Shown piece by piece: positions 26,602 through 34,423 of a stretch of 64,000 nucleotides of DNA. The position numbers and the translations under genes are program-made. This DNA comes from Niabella pedocola (GTDB taxonomy: Bacteria > Bacteroidota > Bacteroidia > Chitinophagales > Chitinophagaceae), in NCBI RefSeq assembly GCF_021044425.1, contig NZ_JAJNEC010000005.1, forward strand, positions 2,170,001 through 2,234,000, given 5' to 3'. Each line of letters opens with the position of its first letter. The stretch's first letter is position 1. The notes under the pieces were generated by a model, which was not told the origin of the DNA, ran no database searches, and saw only the letters and a list, made by a program, of their open reading frames with translations.

Positions 26602-27413
26602 TGAAAACACCGATAACCTATTATGGAGGAAAGCAAAAGCTGGCTCCCATTATACTGGACCTTATTCCCAGGCACATACTTTATGCTGAGCCATTTAGTG
26701 GCGGTGCTGCTGTTTTCTTTGCAAAAAAGCCTTCCGAGGTTGAAGTGCTCAATGACAGAAATGGCGAACTGATCAACTTCTACCAGGTAATAAAAGATCA
26801 ATTCCCGGATTTATCAAAAGAGATCGAAAAAACATTGCATAGTCGTAAACTACATCACCATGCCTGGGTTGTTTACAACAACCCGGAGCTTTTTTCACCA
26901 ATAAAAAGGGCTTGGGCTGTCTGGGTTCTTTCTTCTCAGGGGTTTTCCGGCCAACTCGCGCGAACATGGGGTTATGACATCGAAGCAGACAGTACGTCAC
27001 GTAAAATTTATTTCAATAAATTGAACTTTACTGAGCTCTATAGTCGCCGGCTTGAAAAAGTACAATTGGAAAGCGCCGATGCCTTATATATTATACGCTC
27101 AAGGGATAATGCTGATGCCTTTTTTTATTGCGACCCTCCTTATTTTAATTCTCACCTAGGCCATTATAAGGGATATAGGAAAGAAGACTTTGAAGACCTG
27201 TTGCAAACCTTGTCAGCCATTAAAGGAAAATTTCTACTATCCTCCTACCCTTCAAAACTTTTGAAGGAGTACACATTAGAAAACCAATGGTCTACTATTC
27301 AGTTTGAACAACTGGTCACGGTAAACGTGAAACACCGAAATGATAAAAAAAAGATTGAAGTATTAACTGCTAATTACCCGCTTCAGCCACAGCCTCAACC
27401 GCAACTGTTTTAA
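26601..27413 (+). CDS. D12-class DNA adenine N6-methyltransferase
   Basis: The 270-residue product shows both hallmark motifs of the Dam/D12-class: an N-terminal YYGGKQKLAP (GGK AdoMet-binding motif) and DPPY, Asp178-Pro-Pro-Tyr181, in FFYCDPPYFN. The segment EPFSGGAAVFFAKKP is the usual E-P-F-x-G-G-x-x-x-F. The recognition sequence cannot be read from sequence. There is no cognate restriction endonuclease next to it in an obvious form (the small minus-strand PD-(D/E)XK-like ORF at 27427 is a candidate but is short), so the enzyme is probably an orphan methylase of the element, possibly protecting against host restriction or regulating replication together with the primase gene it overlaps. 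Confidence 0.88.
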   Translation: MKTPITYYGGKQKLAPIILDLIPRHILYAEPFSGGAAVFFAKKPSEVEVLNDRNGELINFYQVIKDQFPDLSKEIEKTLHSRKLHHHAWVVYNNPELFSPIKRAWAVWVLSSQGFSGQLARTWGYDIEADSTSRKIYFNKLNFTELYSRRLEKVQLESADALYIIRSRDNADAFFYCDPPYFNSHLGHYKGYRKEDFEDLLQTLSAIKGKFLLSSYPSKLLKEYTLENQWSTIQFEQLVTVNVKHRNDKKKIEVLTANYPLQPQPQPQLF

Positions 27414-27426
27414 GCATCCTAGCCTT

Positions 27427-27780
27427 TCAAAATATGAGTAGGCTGCAATAGTGTAGCCTTCCATGTTTCTCATCATCCAAGTCCCATAGCCCTCCCATCA
27501 TTATATAAAATAAGCGCCGTGCCCTTGGTCCGTATTCATTTAGATATGATTGAATTTGATCTTCCTTTTGCTCTGCTTTCTGCTGCTTATCATTTACTTT
27601 AGCCTCGATAATAATATCAAATTCAGCAGATTGTATGAATAAATCAAGTTCTATATAGGTTGAATTATTTGTTCCAGCAGGATCCCAGTTTTCCCAGAAA
27701 GAGAAGGCTTCAATTTCACCACACACTTTTGGCAGCTTATTGTAACACCACTCAAATTGACCCCCTAAAAAAGGGTTCAT
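27427..27780 (-). CDS. Short PD-(D/E)XK nuclease-like protein
   Basis: The ORF has 117 residues and faces the methylase gene tail-to-tail. The segment YIELDLFIQSAEFDIIIEAKVNDKQQKAEQKEDQIQSY has the order E-x-D...D-x-x-x-E-A-K followed by a Q-x-x-x-Y, which is the core of the PD-(D/E)XK superfamily: acidic residue, beta strand, then E-x-K. The ORF is shorter than typical nucleases of this type (usually 150-400), so it could be the remains of a longer protein or a small single-domain member. A link to the adjacent methylase as a restriction partner is possible but speculative. Its upstream side borders the IS21-type pseudogene. Confidence 0.45.
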   Translation of the reverse strand: MNPFLGGQFEWCYNKLPKVCGEIEAFSFWENWDPAGTNNSTYIELDLFIQSAEFDIIIEAKVNDKQQKAEQKEDQIQSYLNEYGPRARRLFYIMMGGLWDLDDEKHGRLHYCSLLIF

Positions 27781-27852
27781 TTTCCAAGGGATTTGATCCT
27801 CCTATAGATGAAGTAAAGAGCTATTGCAATTGAACAAAAATAAGTAGTAAAA

Positions 27853-28480
27853 TCATGCCCGGATGATTTTACTGTTTTGTGCTGAGCTATCTGTTGTTTT
27901 TCCTTTCTTCCTCATGGATTCACAATACAGTTCTATACGGATGGATTGATGAACGATTCTGTCTAAGATAGCATCAGCGAGGGTTTTCTCTCCGATGACT
28001 TCATGCCATTTTCTAACAGGCAACTGAGAAGTGATGACCACGCTCTTTTTACCATGACGGTCTTCTATGATATCTAATAAAAAAGCACGGCTACCGGTAT
28101 CTAATGGTTGTACGCCAAATCATCTAATATCAGTACATCCTGTTTTCGATTCGAGCCAGTTCTTTGAGATGTGTGCCGGCGGCCTTTGCTATCTTTAGCT
28201 GGCTCATCAGTTTAGCGGTACTTGCGTAGAGTACCTTAAAACCCCAAAGGCAGGCCTGGTAACCGATCGATGAAGCCAGAAAGCTTTTGCCGGTGTCGGT
28301 ACTGCCGGTAATAAAGAGGTCTTCCCCTTTGGCAATAAACTCACAGGTGCTCAGCCGGGCAACCCTGTTTTTATCCATACCCCTGTCAACCGTGTAGTCC
28401 AGTTGTCCGATAGTAGCCGGGTAACGGAAATTAGCATTTTTGACACCTCGTTGTTGTGTCCGGTATCGGCGGTCATCCTG
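27853..28480 (-). pseudogene. istB: Frameshifted istB (IS21-family transposition ATPase)
   Basis: On the minus strand IstB-like sequence runs in three frames. The front part includes NANFRYPATIGQLDY and continues as DKNRVARLSTCEFIAKGEDLFITGSTDTGKSF, with Walker A GSTDTGKS; it breaks at about 28130 after ARIENR. A second piece, read in another frame, gives DVLILDD (Walker B region), and a third gives QPLDTGSRAFLLDIIEDRHGKKSVVITSQLPVRKWHEVIGE through to the C-terminal IELYCESMRKK. There are at least two frameshifts, and the N-terminus is missing beyond an in-frame stop at 28481. The istA partner is absent. So this is the decayed remnant of an IS21 element at the boundary between the tra module and the lanthipeptide region. 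Confidence 0.85.
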
Positions 28481-28778
28481 TTATGAAGTGGTAAAAAAAT
28501 CTAAGTTTCGATAGTTTCGAAACAATTCTACTCTTCTATGCAGAATTTAAAAGCTATACCTAGTGTCTGTGTTGAAAAGGTAAAAAATTTAATAGCGCCT
28601 AAATAATGAAATGTTTAAAAAATGTGCAACTAACTCTCGTTAATATTTATTAATATGGGTAGAGCTCCAAACCATGGGTTTTCGCCAACTAGGATTTCCA
28701 CTTGCGGGTTTTCGCTTGCTATCACTATCCAGTTTTCTGTAAATAGAGTTCTTTGTATTAAATTTGAAATTTGCAACA
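28481..28778. other. AT-rich intergenic region between IS remnant and lanthipeptide-linked operon
   Basis: No ORF is supported here. A 7-bp palindromic stem (GTTTCGA/TCGAAAC around 28505-28525) and a twofold repeat of GGGTTTTCGC (about 28677 and 28713) are visible; an AT dinucleotide run lies at about 28780-28792, close to the stop of the following minus-strand gene. It may contain the outer end of the lost IS element, but no terminal inverted repeat could be recognised. Confidence 0.45.
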
Positions 28779-29855
28779 TCAGTTATATATATATATTGAA
28801 TTGTCTACAAGTTTGTTTTTAGATTCATGAATCAAGTACATTCCTAAACCGGCTAAACTAAAAAGTACATCAAGTTTTGTTTCATTTTTTGCAGTATTGT
28901 TTTGCTCTCTATCATTTAGCAGGTGTTTGATATAGTCGAATTGTAATTGTAATATGTGTAAAATTTCCTGTTTATTTCGAATGCTCGCTTTAATAGCGAG
29001 CAAATTCATTATTGTGCTGCATGTTCTACAAATTTTAGAATCTATTTCTTCTTGTTTTGCATGCTCTATAGAGTTATAGGATGAAAAAAAACGCAGGATA
29101 AAATCAAACTTTTCTTTTAACCTTTTCGGTGCATTACTGTGAGTCGAAAGCAAACATTTGTAAGATTTAACGAATAAATTTAAAATGTGATCCAAATTTA
29201 TACTAGAAGAATTATTAGAATTTTTGTCTGAAACTATAGTATAGATTCCTAATATGGTGGATTCGAGAATTAAGTTAAAGCGATTCAGAACCTTTTTAAA
29301 CTGCTTTTTAGCAAAATTTGCTTCAATAGCTTTTTTTGAAATTTGCGCTGCTAAACAGAGATTTTCATGATCTGAGAATATATCATAATCTTTAATTAAA
29401 TACTCTTCCAAAGTGTTGCAAAGATTCAATGTTGCATCAAGAAAGTAAAGTAGCTGCATTTTTAATAATAAATCGCTTTCAATATCCTTGACATGAGGTA
29501 GAATTTCGAAAATTGAATGGACTAAACAAAACGTATATCGATTAACTTCAGATAAGTCTGACCATTTTAAGGTTAGTAAAAGATTTATTTTATCCTCTAA
29601 ATAGTTTGAGTTTTCATTTTGACGTAGATTACATGACTGCAGAAGACAGGCGACTATCTCACCTTTGTTACCCTTTCCATGGTCGTAACTGTTCTTAAGC
29701 AACGAAGATTGCGTTGACTTAAGGATAGATGTTTTTTCAGTTAAATGAAGGAAACTTAGAATCCCAGTATTTCGAAATAGCGATCCTTTTTCGCTAACAG
29801 AATCAATATTTAATAAAATTTCATTTTGTATCTCTGATAAAATATAATTGAACAT
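28779..29855 (-). CDS. Unassigned helical protein, last gene of the S41-GT operon
   Basis: The 358-residue product has no signal peptide. It is rich in Leu, Asn, Lys and Ile and appears all-helical. A Cys pair (ICRTCS, about residue 275) and an N-terminal HGKGNKGEIVACLLQSC segment are the most conserved-looking places. The C-terminal SLAGLGMYLIHE recalls the (S/A)G-x-G-x-x-x-L-x motif of LanC-like alpha/alpha barrels, but nothing else supports such a relationship. The start codon lies 2 bp beyond the stop of the upstream glycosyltransferase, so the two are translationally coupled. A role in modifying or handling the lanthipeptide is suggested only by position. Confidence 0.5.
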   Translation of the reverse strand: MFNYILSEIQNEILLNIDSVSEKGSLFRNTGILSFLHLTEKTSILKSTQSSLLKNSYDHGKGNKGEIVACLLQSCNLRQNENSNYLEDKINLLLTLKWSDLSEVNRYTFCLVHSIFEILPHVKDIESDLLLKMQLLYFLDATLNLCNTLEEYLIKDYDIFSDHENLCLAAQISKKAIEANFAKKQFKKVLNRFNLILESTILGIYTIVSDKNSNNSSSINLDHILNLFVKSYKCLLSTHSNAPKRLKEKFDFILRFFSSYNSIEHAKQEEIDSKICRTCSTIMNLLAIKASIRNKQEILHILQLQFDYIKHLLNDREQNNTAKNETKLDVLFSLAGLGMYLIHESKNKLVDNSIYIYN

Positions 29856-29857
29856 AT

Positions 29858-31504
29858 TTACAAATTTTCATTCTCGAAATAGGTTATTAGGGTTTTCATT
29901 TTCTTTTCATCGATCTTTTTAATGGGGTTTTTGAAACTATATTTGTTTTTGAATATTGGTCCCTTTAGATTGGAAACATAATATTTTGAATTTTTACACA
30001 AAAAATAAAACATAATCTCGTCAAGATGAGTACTGGGGATTTGGGTTAAAGCAATCTTATAAAGCACATTTGTTTTGATGGCAAAACAACCAATGGCTGG
30101 ATTATACTCAACCTGATTATCCAATTTAATTAGGTTAGTATTGATACGTGGGGTTTCATAGAAAGAAACATCTTCCATTGGGAAAACTCTGCCAGAATGT
30201 GCGTGGCAGATGTCGGTAAATTTATGTCTAATGGTTAAAACAGCCCTATAAATTTGCGTCGGAATAACAAGCGCTTCGATAGAAAATTTAAACACGATTT
30301 TTGTATTTATATTCTGCTGAAGTGTATCGCCTCTGTAAGGTTGAATTGTTTCTGATCGAACAAACAAATGCTTAACACTAGTTTGAAATTTCCAACTGCT
30401 AAGTTGAGACCTATCACCAAACTCAACTATTAATATTTGGGTGTCAAAAAATCTCAATATATAGTTTATACCTTTGTCTAAGATAGATTTTCCTTGATTC
30501 GTTATTTTGTCTATTACTATTAGAAATGTTGTATCCATTAAATTGTACCGCAGTTTCTTTTCGAAACTCTCTATTTCCGCCAGGTACATATAACTGCAGC
30601 TATCTTTTTTTATATGATTTTGATCGTAATAGTATGGATGATTGTCTGAATAAAGAGCTTTGTAAAAAAAGTGATCTTTTGTCAAATTAGTGATTCCTGC
30701 ATTATGAAAAATCTTTTTGTTCCTCCACATTTCAATGGGATTAATAGGCCAACTGAAGTCTAATTCTTCATGTACTTTGATTTTTACTCCCAATTTTATG
30801 GCATTCCACAATAACGCCCACATATCTGCGCACCATGCAGTTATTGGCTTGTACTCTTCTTCAGAACAATTATTTTGCATCGAAAATTCTTTCGCATATC
30901 GAGCAGTGCTATTTTTTAAATGAGAATATAATTGTTCACAGTTGTTTTCTAATTTATCCCAAAAGTCATGCTTTACATACTTTAATAATACTTGCGCGCC
31001 ACCAGCGTTACAGTCATTTTCGATTACTATCGACTCATCAATATCTACGATGGAGCACATCTCTTTTAGGACGCTATTACCGTGCAGCTTAATGTAGTTT
31101 GTATCTAAGTAGCTTCTTGTATCTGAAAAGTACCAACTGTCATCAGTAGTAAGTGATTCGAAATCAGGTAGCGCATGTGTAAAAACTATATCACAGTCGT
31201 GATAAAAAACGATTTCATTTTCAAGATATTGATGCTTTAAAAAATGTTGTTTAATTATATTTGGTCTAATAGAAGCGGAATATTTTTTTTTTATTCTCAA
31301 ATCAGGATAACAAAAAAAGCAAGCCATTTGACTGAAGTTTTTAATTAAGTCTAGTGCATCATAACTGAGTCCTAGGTCCTGATTATATCCAATTAGTACA
31401 TGAATATCCCGCTTACTAATTTTAAATTTTTTGAAATTTGAGAGCTGCACCTGTAGCTGCCAAACGAAGTATGAGTTGTCAGGTTGAGCGGATAGATATA
31501 GCAT
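29858..31504 (-). CDS. Two-part glycosyltransferase-like protein
   Basis: Product of 548 residues from the ATG at 31504 (MLYLSAQPDN; a start 12 codons upstream at 31540 is also possible). The N-terminal part contains a GT-A type DxD motif, DCD, at about residues 103-105 in IVFYHDCDIVF, followed by WYFSDTRSYLDTNYI and NDCNAGGAQVLLKYV, as in GT-A enzymes that read out a nucleotide sugar. The C-terminal half (from about 330) looks like a second glycosyltransferase-type domain (IVIDKITNQGKS...ALVIPTQIYRAVLTIRHKF...AIGCFAIK..HLDEIMFYFL). No membrane helix or signal peptide is evident, so it should act in the cytoplasm. It lies between an S41 peptidase gene and an unknown gene, divergent to lanA. 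A role in glycosylating the lanthipeptide or a cell-surface glycan is possible. Confidence 0.6.
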   Translation of the reverse strand: MLYLSAQPDNSYFVWQLQVQLSNFKKFKISKRDIHVLIGYNQDLGLSYDALDLIKNFSQMACFFCYPDLRIKKKYSASIRPNIIKQHFLKHQYLENEIVFYHDCDIVFTHALPDFESLTTDDSWYFSDTRSYLDTNYIKLHGNSVLKEMCSIVDIDESIVIENDCNAGGAQVLLKYVKHDFWDKLENNCEQLYSHLKNSTARYAKEFSMQNNCSEEEYKPITAWCADMWALLWNAIKLGVKIKVHEELDFSWPINPIEMWRNKKIFHNAGITNLTKDHFFYKALYSDNHPYYYDQNHIKKDSCSYMYLAEIESFEKKLRYNLMDTTFLIVIDKITNQGKSILDKGINYILRFFDTQILIVEFGDRSQLSSWKFQTSVKHLFVRSETIQPYRGDTLQQNINTKIVFKFSIEALVIPTQIYRAVLTIRHKFTDICHAHSGRVFPMEDVSFYETPRINTNLIKLDNQVEYNPAIGCFAIKTNVLYKIALTQIPSTHLDEIMFYFLCKNSKYYVSNLKGPIFKNKYSFKNPIKKIDEKKMKTLITYFENENL

Positions 31505-31552
31505 TGAATGTCTTCTTAGGAGATTATGGTAAATATACACTAGGGTAACTTA

Positions 31553-33775
31553 TTAACGCCTGCTGTTGGTTAGGATATCGATAGCCTTCATCAATAAGGC
31601 ATCCTGCTTCTCGGTAATATCCTTGATTGTTTCAAATACCTCAATATCTGGCTTTACCCCTATACGTTGCGTAGGAGACTTATCAGGATAGTAAACACCT
31701 TGGCTGGTAAAGCTGCTAGAGATATTGCCTGGCAATTTTATGTAGCTATTGGCGCCGTCGGCACCAGCAGTATTTCTTCCAACAAAAATTGCATTAGGGT
31801 TTAACTTCAAACGCATGGCAAAGTACTCGCCTTTGCTTAGTGTACTTTCGTCAATTAACACTATAATTTTGCCTCTGTAGAGTTTTGAAGAATCCTTAAG
31901 TGCAACAAAGCCCTCAGATGGTTCCAGGAATTTGAAAGTTCCGGGATATTTAATTTCCGCCACGGTAAACAACGCAGTCACTTCACTTTTGGGCAATATA
32001 AAGGAATCAAAAAAAGAGCTAAATGTCGCGTTTCGGGTTGGATATAATCTTGCATCAAGGATCAGCCCTTGCGTATCGGCAAATTTTTCGCGGATAGCAG
32101 GTAACATGGAGTCGGCATAGTTTTCCAAATTTATATACCCTATGCGGTTATGGACTTTGAAATAACTTGAATCTCGCTGATATGTATATAGATGCGCGTT
32201 AATATTTTTTTGGGCCGTATACGCTGGTTGTGGCACTACAGTCTGTGAATCTGTAACCTTGCCTCGCTGGTAGACTATTTGAACGGGTTGATTACCATTC
32301 GTACGAAGCAGGTTAAACCTTATTTTCCACTTCAAGGATAATCCCGTAGATGCGGAGGTAAACGGGGTTATCCGGTTTATTTTCTTCTGAATATCTTCCC
32401 CATCTATTTTTTTTATGAGATCACCGGCTTTAAATCCATTATTGTCTTGAGCCACCACCAAGTCTGTACCAATGAGCCTAACCGTTAGCGGAATGGCATT
32501 CATACCAAAATAATTGTTTAGAGTCGGACTATTTATTGATGTATGCGAGTCTTTAATTGTGGCAGTCAGTTCAGCCACAGCCAGGTGAAAATCGGTTGCG
32601 TTTTTTGCATTTATAATCCTAGGGATAAAATTGGCTAAAACCTCATCCCATTTAAGGGTTCTGTCCTTATATGGGTACCAATACTCAATTATATTCCAAT
32701 AATTATAAAGGCAGAGTAACCTTAACATGTTATTGGGGAAATCCGTGGGGTATTCACGTTCATGCTTTTGAAGAAAGTACTTATGCTCCATGTAATAGTG
32801 GTCGTTTCCATGATACCTGTTGGTTTTAATAAGAGCCAGTAAGTCCATGACCCCCTTCGAAAATGTAGCACTATTTTTAAGCCAGTCGAGACCAGGACGT
32901 ATCTCCGCATCCGCAAGAATGGCGTCACCACAATCGGCGCACGTTTCTATTGGTCCTAATTCTCTTATCCATGTTTCTAAAACGAGATTCTTTTCCGTTT
33001 TATTTTTTGCCGAAATATACTTGGGAATTATTTCGAATAGCTTATTGTCCCAATTGTATTTCCCTCCTCCAACCTGGGGATGGTAGTATTTAAGAAATCC
33101 CCATATCTTTCCCAGCCAGTACATATCCTCCACTTTGGACTTATCCATGCCATTTAAATCCTGTAGTTCATAAGACCTATCTGCAATATCCTCGTCTGCC
33201 GGATAAGTCTTGATGAGCGGCGCCTTACTGACATCAATGCCATCAAAGCTCACACTTGTTTTATCAAACCAAACATCCTGACTACCCGTTTTATAAAGTG
33301 CAATAATTATCGAACTTGCATTTGCAGGAATTGCTACAGTCAGGTATTTATGTTGCCATCCCTGAATTGGGTCTGGAACAGTTTTTTCTTCCAGAACCCG
33401 CGTATTTATCACCCCACCACTCCGATCCAGGAAGAAAACATGACTCCGAACGCCTTTAACGTCACCCCGGCAGAAATATTCAAAGGTTAGAGTTCTTCCC
33501 TCATAAATAGCCTGAAATTGTTGTGATAGAATAATTGTATTTTGCTTTACAGTTTCATTGCCATTCAACCGGATTGAATAAGTGCCTGAATATTTGGTTG
33601 TAGGGTCCTTTTCAAGATTAAATCCTTCACGAGTTTCCTGAGAACTAATTGTCCACGAATTGGCTCTGAGATAGAATACCTCGCTATCGGTCCATTCTTC
33701 AAAATCTAAGTTCTTCTGACCAAAAGAATGATTTATAAATAGGGTCAAAATCAGTAAAATAACAATCTTATTCAT
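31553..33775 (-). CDS. S41-family peptidase, exported
   Basis: The 740-residue product has a signal peptide (MNKIVILLILTLFINHSFGQ), an N-terminal beta-sandwich region resembling a carbohydrate-binding or CBM-like fold (about 25-190), a PDZ-like segment (VVAQDNNGFKAGDLIKKIDGEDIQKKI, about 455-480) and a C-terminal S41 catalytic domain. The catalytic Ser is expected in ESTLSKGEYFAM at about 650, followed by NPNAIFVGRNTAGADG, as in Bacteroidota tail-specific-protease-like enzymes. It is transcribed divergently to lanA, 124 bp away, and is the first gene of a three-gene minus-strand operon. It could be a general processing protease or a cluster-specific enzyme; there is no evidence that it cuts the lanthipeptide leader. 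Confidence 0.85.
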   Translation of the reverse strand: MNKIVILLILTLFINHSFGQKNLDFEEWTDSEVFYLRANSWTISSQETREGFNLEKDPTTKYSGTYSIRLNGNETVKQNTIILSQQFQAIYEGRTLTFEYFCRGDVKGVRSHVFFLDRSGGVINTRVLEEKTVPDPIQGWQHKYLTVAIPANASSIIIALYKTGSQDVWFDKTSVSFDGIDVSKAPLIKTYPADEDIADRSYELQDLNGMDKSKVEDMYWLGKIWGFLKYYHPQVGGGKYNWDNKLFEIIPKYISAKNKTEKNLVLETWIRELGPIETCADCGDAILADAEIRPGLDWLKNSATFSKGVMDLLALIKTNRYHGNDHYYMEHKYFLQKHEREYPTDFPNNMLRLLCLYNYWNIIEYWYPYKDRTLKWDEVLANFIPRIINAKNATDFHLAVAELTATIKDSHTSINSPTLNNYFGMNAIPLTVRLIGTDLVVAQDNNGFKAGDLIKKIDGEDIQKKINRITPFTSASTGLSLKWKIRFNLLRTNGNQPVQIVYQRGKVTDSQTVVPQPAYTAQKNINAHLYTYQRDSSYFKVHNRIGYINLENYADSMLPAIREKFADTQGLILDARLYPTRNATFSSFFDSFILPKSEVTALFTVAEIKYPGTFKFLEPSEGFVALKDSSKLYRGKIIVLIDESTLSKGEYFAMRLKLNPNAIFVGRNTAGADGANSYIKLPGNISSSFTSQGVYYPDKSPTQRIGVKPDIEVFETIKDITEKQDALLMKAIDILTNSRR

Positions 33776-33820
33776 AACAGTTTAGCCAAATTTTCATTTT
33801 TTAAACAATCTAGATATAAT

Positions 33821-33862
33821 ATAAATAGAATAAATATAAATAGAATAAATATAAATAAAATG
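33821..33862. repeat. 15-bp tandem direct repeat in the lanA/S41 intergenic region
   Basis: The unit ATAAATAGAATAAAT occurs exactly twice in tandem (33821-33835 and 33836-33850) and is followed by a partial degenerate third copy (33851-33862). The repeat lies in the 124-bp divergent intergenic region between the S41 peptidase start and lanA. Such a pure AT repeat could be a curved or melting-prone promoter element, or a binding site array. I could not place a convincing TAnnTTTG promoter box; the nearest is TAAATTCG at 33865-33872. Confidence 0.7.
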
Positions 33863-33899
33863 CCTAAATTCGAGAATTCCTAATTTTAAACATCAGTTC

Positions 33900-34154
33900 A
33901 TGAAAAGAAAAAAACTTCAACTCAACAAGAAAATTGTAGCTAACTTATCAAATCTACAAAAAGCACGAATTATTGGTGGTGAAGATACTGCCTTAACAAC
34001 TTCCTTTTTCCAATGCACCGGAAGAGGATGTTGCGAAGAAACAACTCCTCCAGAAACGAAAGCCAAGTCTTGCGGTGGTAGCTGCGCCCCAGCTGCAACA
34101 TGCGGAGATCAGCCAACGTGTCCATTAAGTTGTCCACCCGTAATTTGCGTTTAG
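33900..34154 (+). CDS. lanA: Class I lanthipeptide precursor peptide (LanA)
   Basis: The 84-residue peptide has a Bacteroidota class I lanthipeptide leader: MKRKKLQLNKKIVANLSN fits the KKLxLxKxxIAxLs pattern (KLQLNKKIVANL here), followed by a double-glycine (IIGG, residues 25-28) that is the probable cleavage site of the C39 peptidase of LanT. The core after GG is about 56 residues with 9 Cys and 13 Ser/Thr, giving TTSFFQC, CTGRGCC, AKSCGGSC, PAATC, QPTC and LSC motifs. It ends in PPVICV. The next genes are the split LanB, LanC and LanT, so the identity is secure by both sequence and context. A 15-bp hairpin follows its stop. Confidence 0.9.
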   Translation: MKRKKLQLNKKIVANLSNLQKARIIGGEDTALTTSFFQCTGRGCCEETTPPETKAKSCGGSCAPAATCGDQPTCPLSCPPVICV

Positions 34155-34163
34155 TTTTGCAAT

Positions 34164-34215
34164 CTACTTGAAATACCTTTCAATTTTTTATTAATTCGTG
34201 AGGTATTTCAAGTAG
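34164..34215 (+). promoter_or_regulatory. Intercistronic hairpin after lanA
   Basis: A perfect 15-bp inverted repeat (CTACTTGAAATACCT at 34164-34178 and its complement at 34201-34215) encloses a 22-nt loop containing a T-tract. It begins 10 bp after the lanA stop. There is no T-run after the right arm, so it looks more like a transcript-stabilising or processing hairpin, or a partial terminator, giving more precursor than enzyme mRNA; this is known for other lanthipeptide operons. That function is inferred. Confidence 0.7.
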
Positions 34216-34423
34216 CTTTAAATGCTCCAAACGTAGGTTTTTAACTATAAGATAATCTTTCCAGTTGTAGCTTAATAAGTACTGGTTCATGTGCCCTCTA
34301 TGGAAACGGCGCTTGTAATATATTCACACTTATTGAATTAATTTTCTCTGGTAATTGCTTATACTGGTGCCTGGAGACTGGACCGTTGAATGAATACCGC
34401 CTAACGAAACTGTTGTTTATAAA
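34216..34423. other. Leader region of lanB, no gene
   Basis: This 208-bp stretch separates the hairpin from lanB. It has no supported ORF (only short chance frames of up to ten codons). A second promoter for lanBC could lie here, but no clear element was seen. Confidence 0.4.

Noticed and set aside
28670..28730. Two copies of GGGTTTTCGC resembling short repeats
   Set aside because: Only two copies with no regular spacers, so no CRISPR array; no other CRISPR-like repeat was seen in the window.
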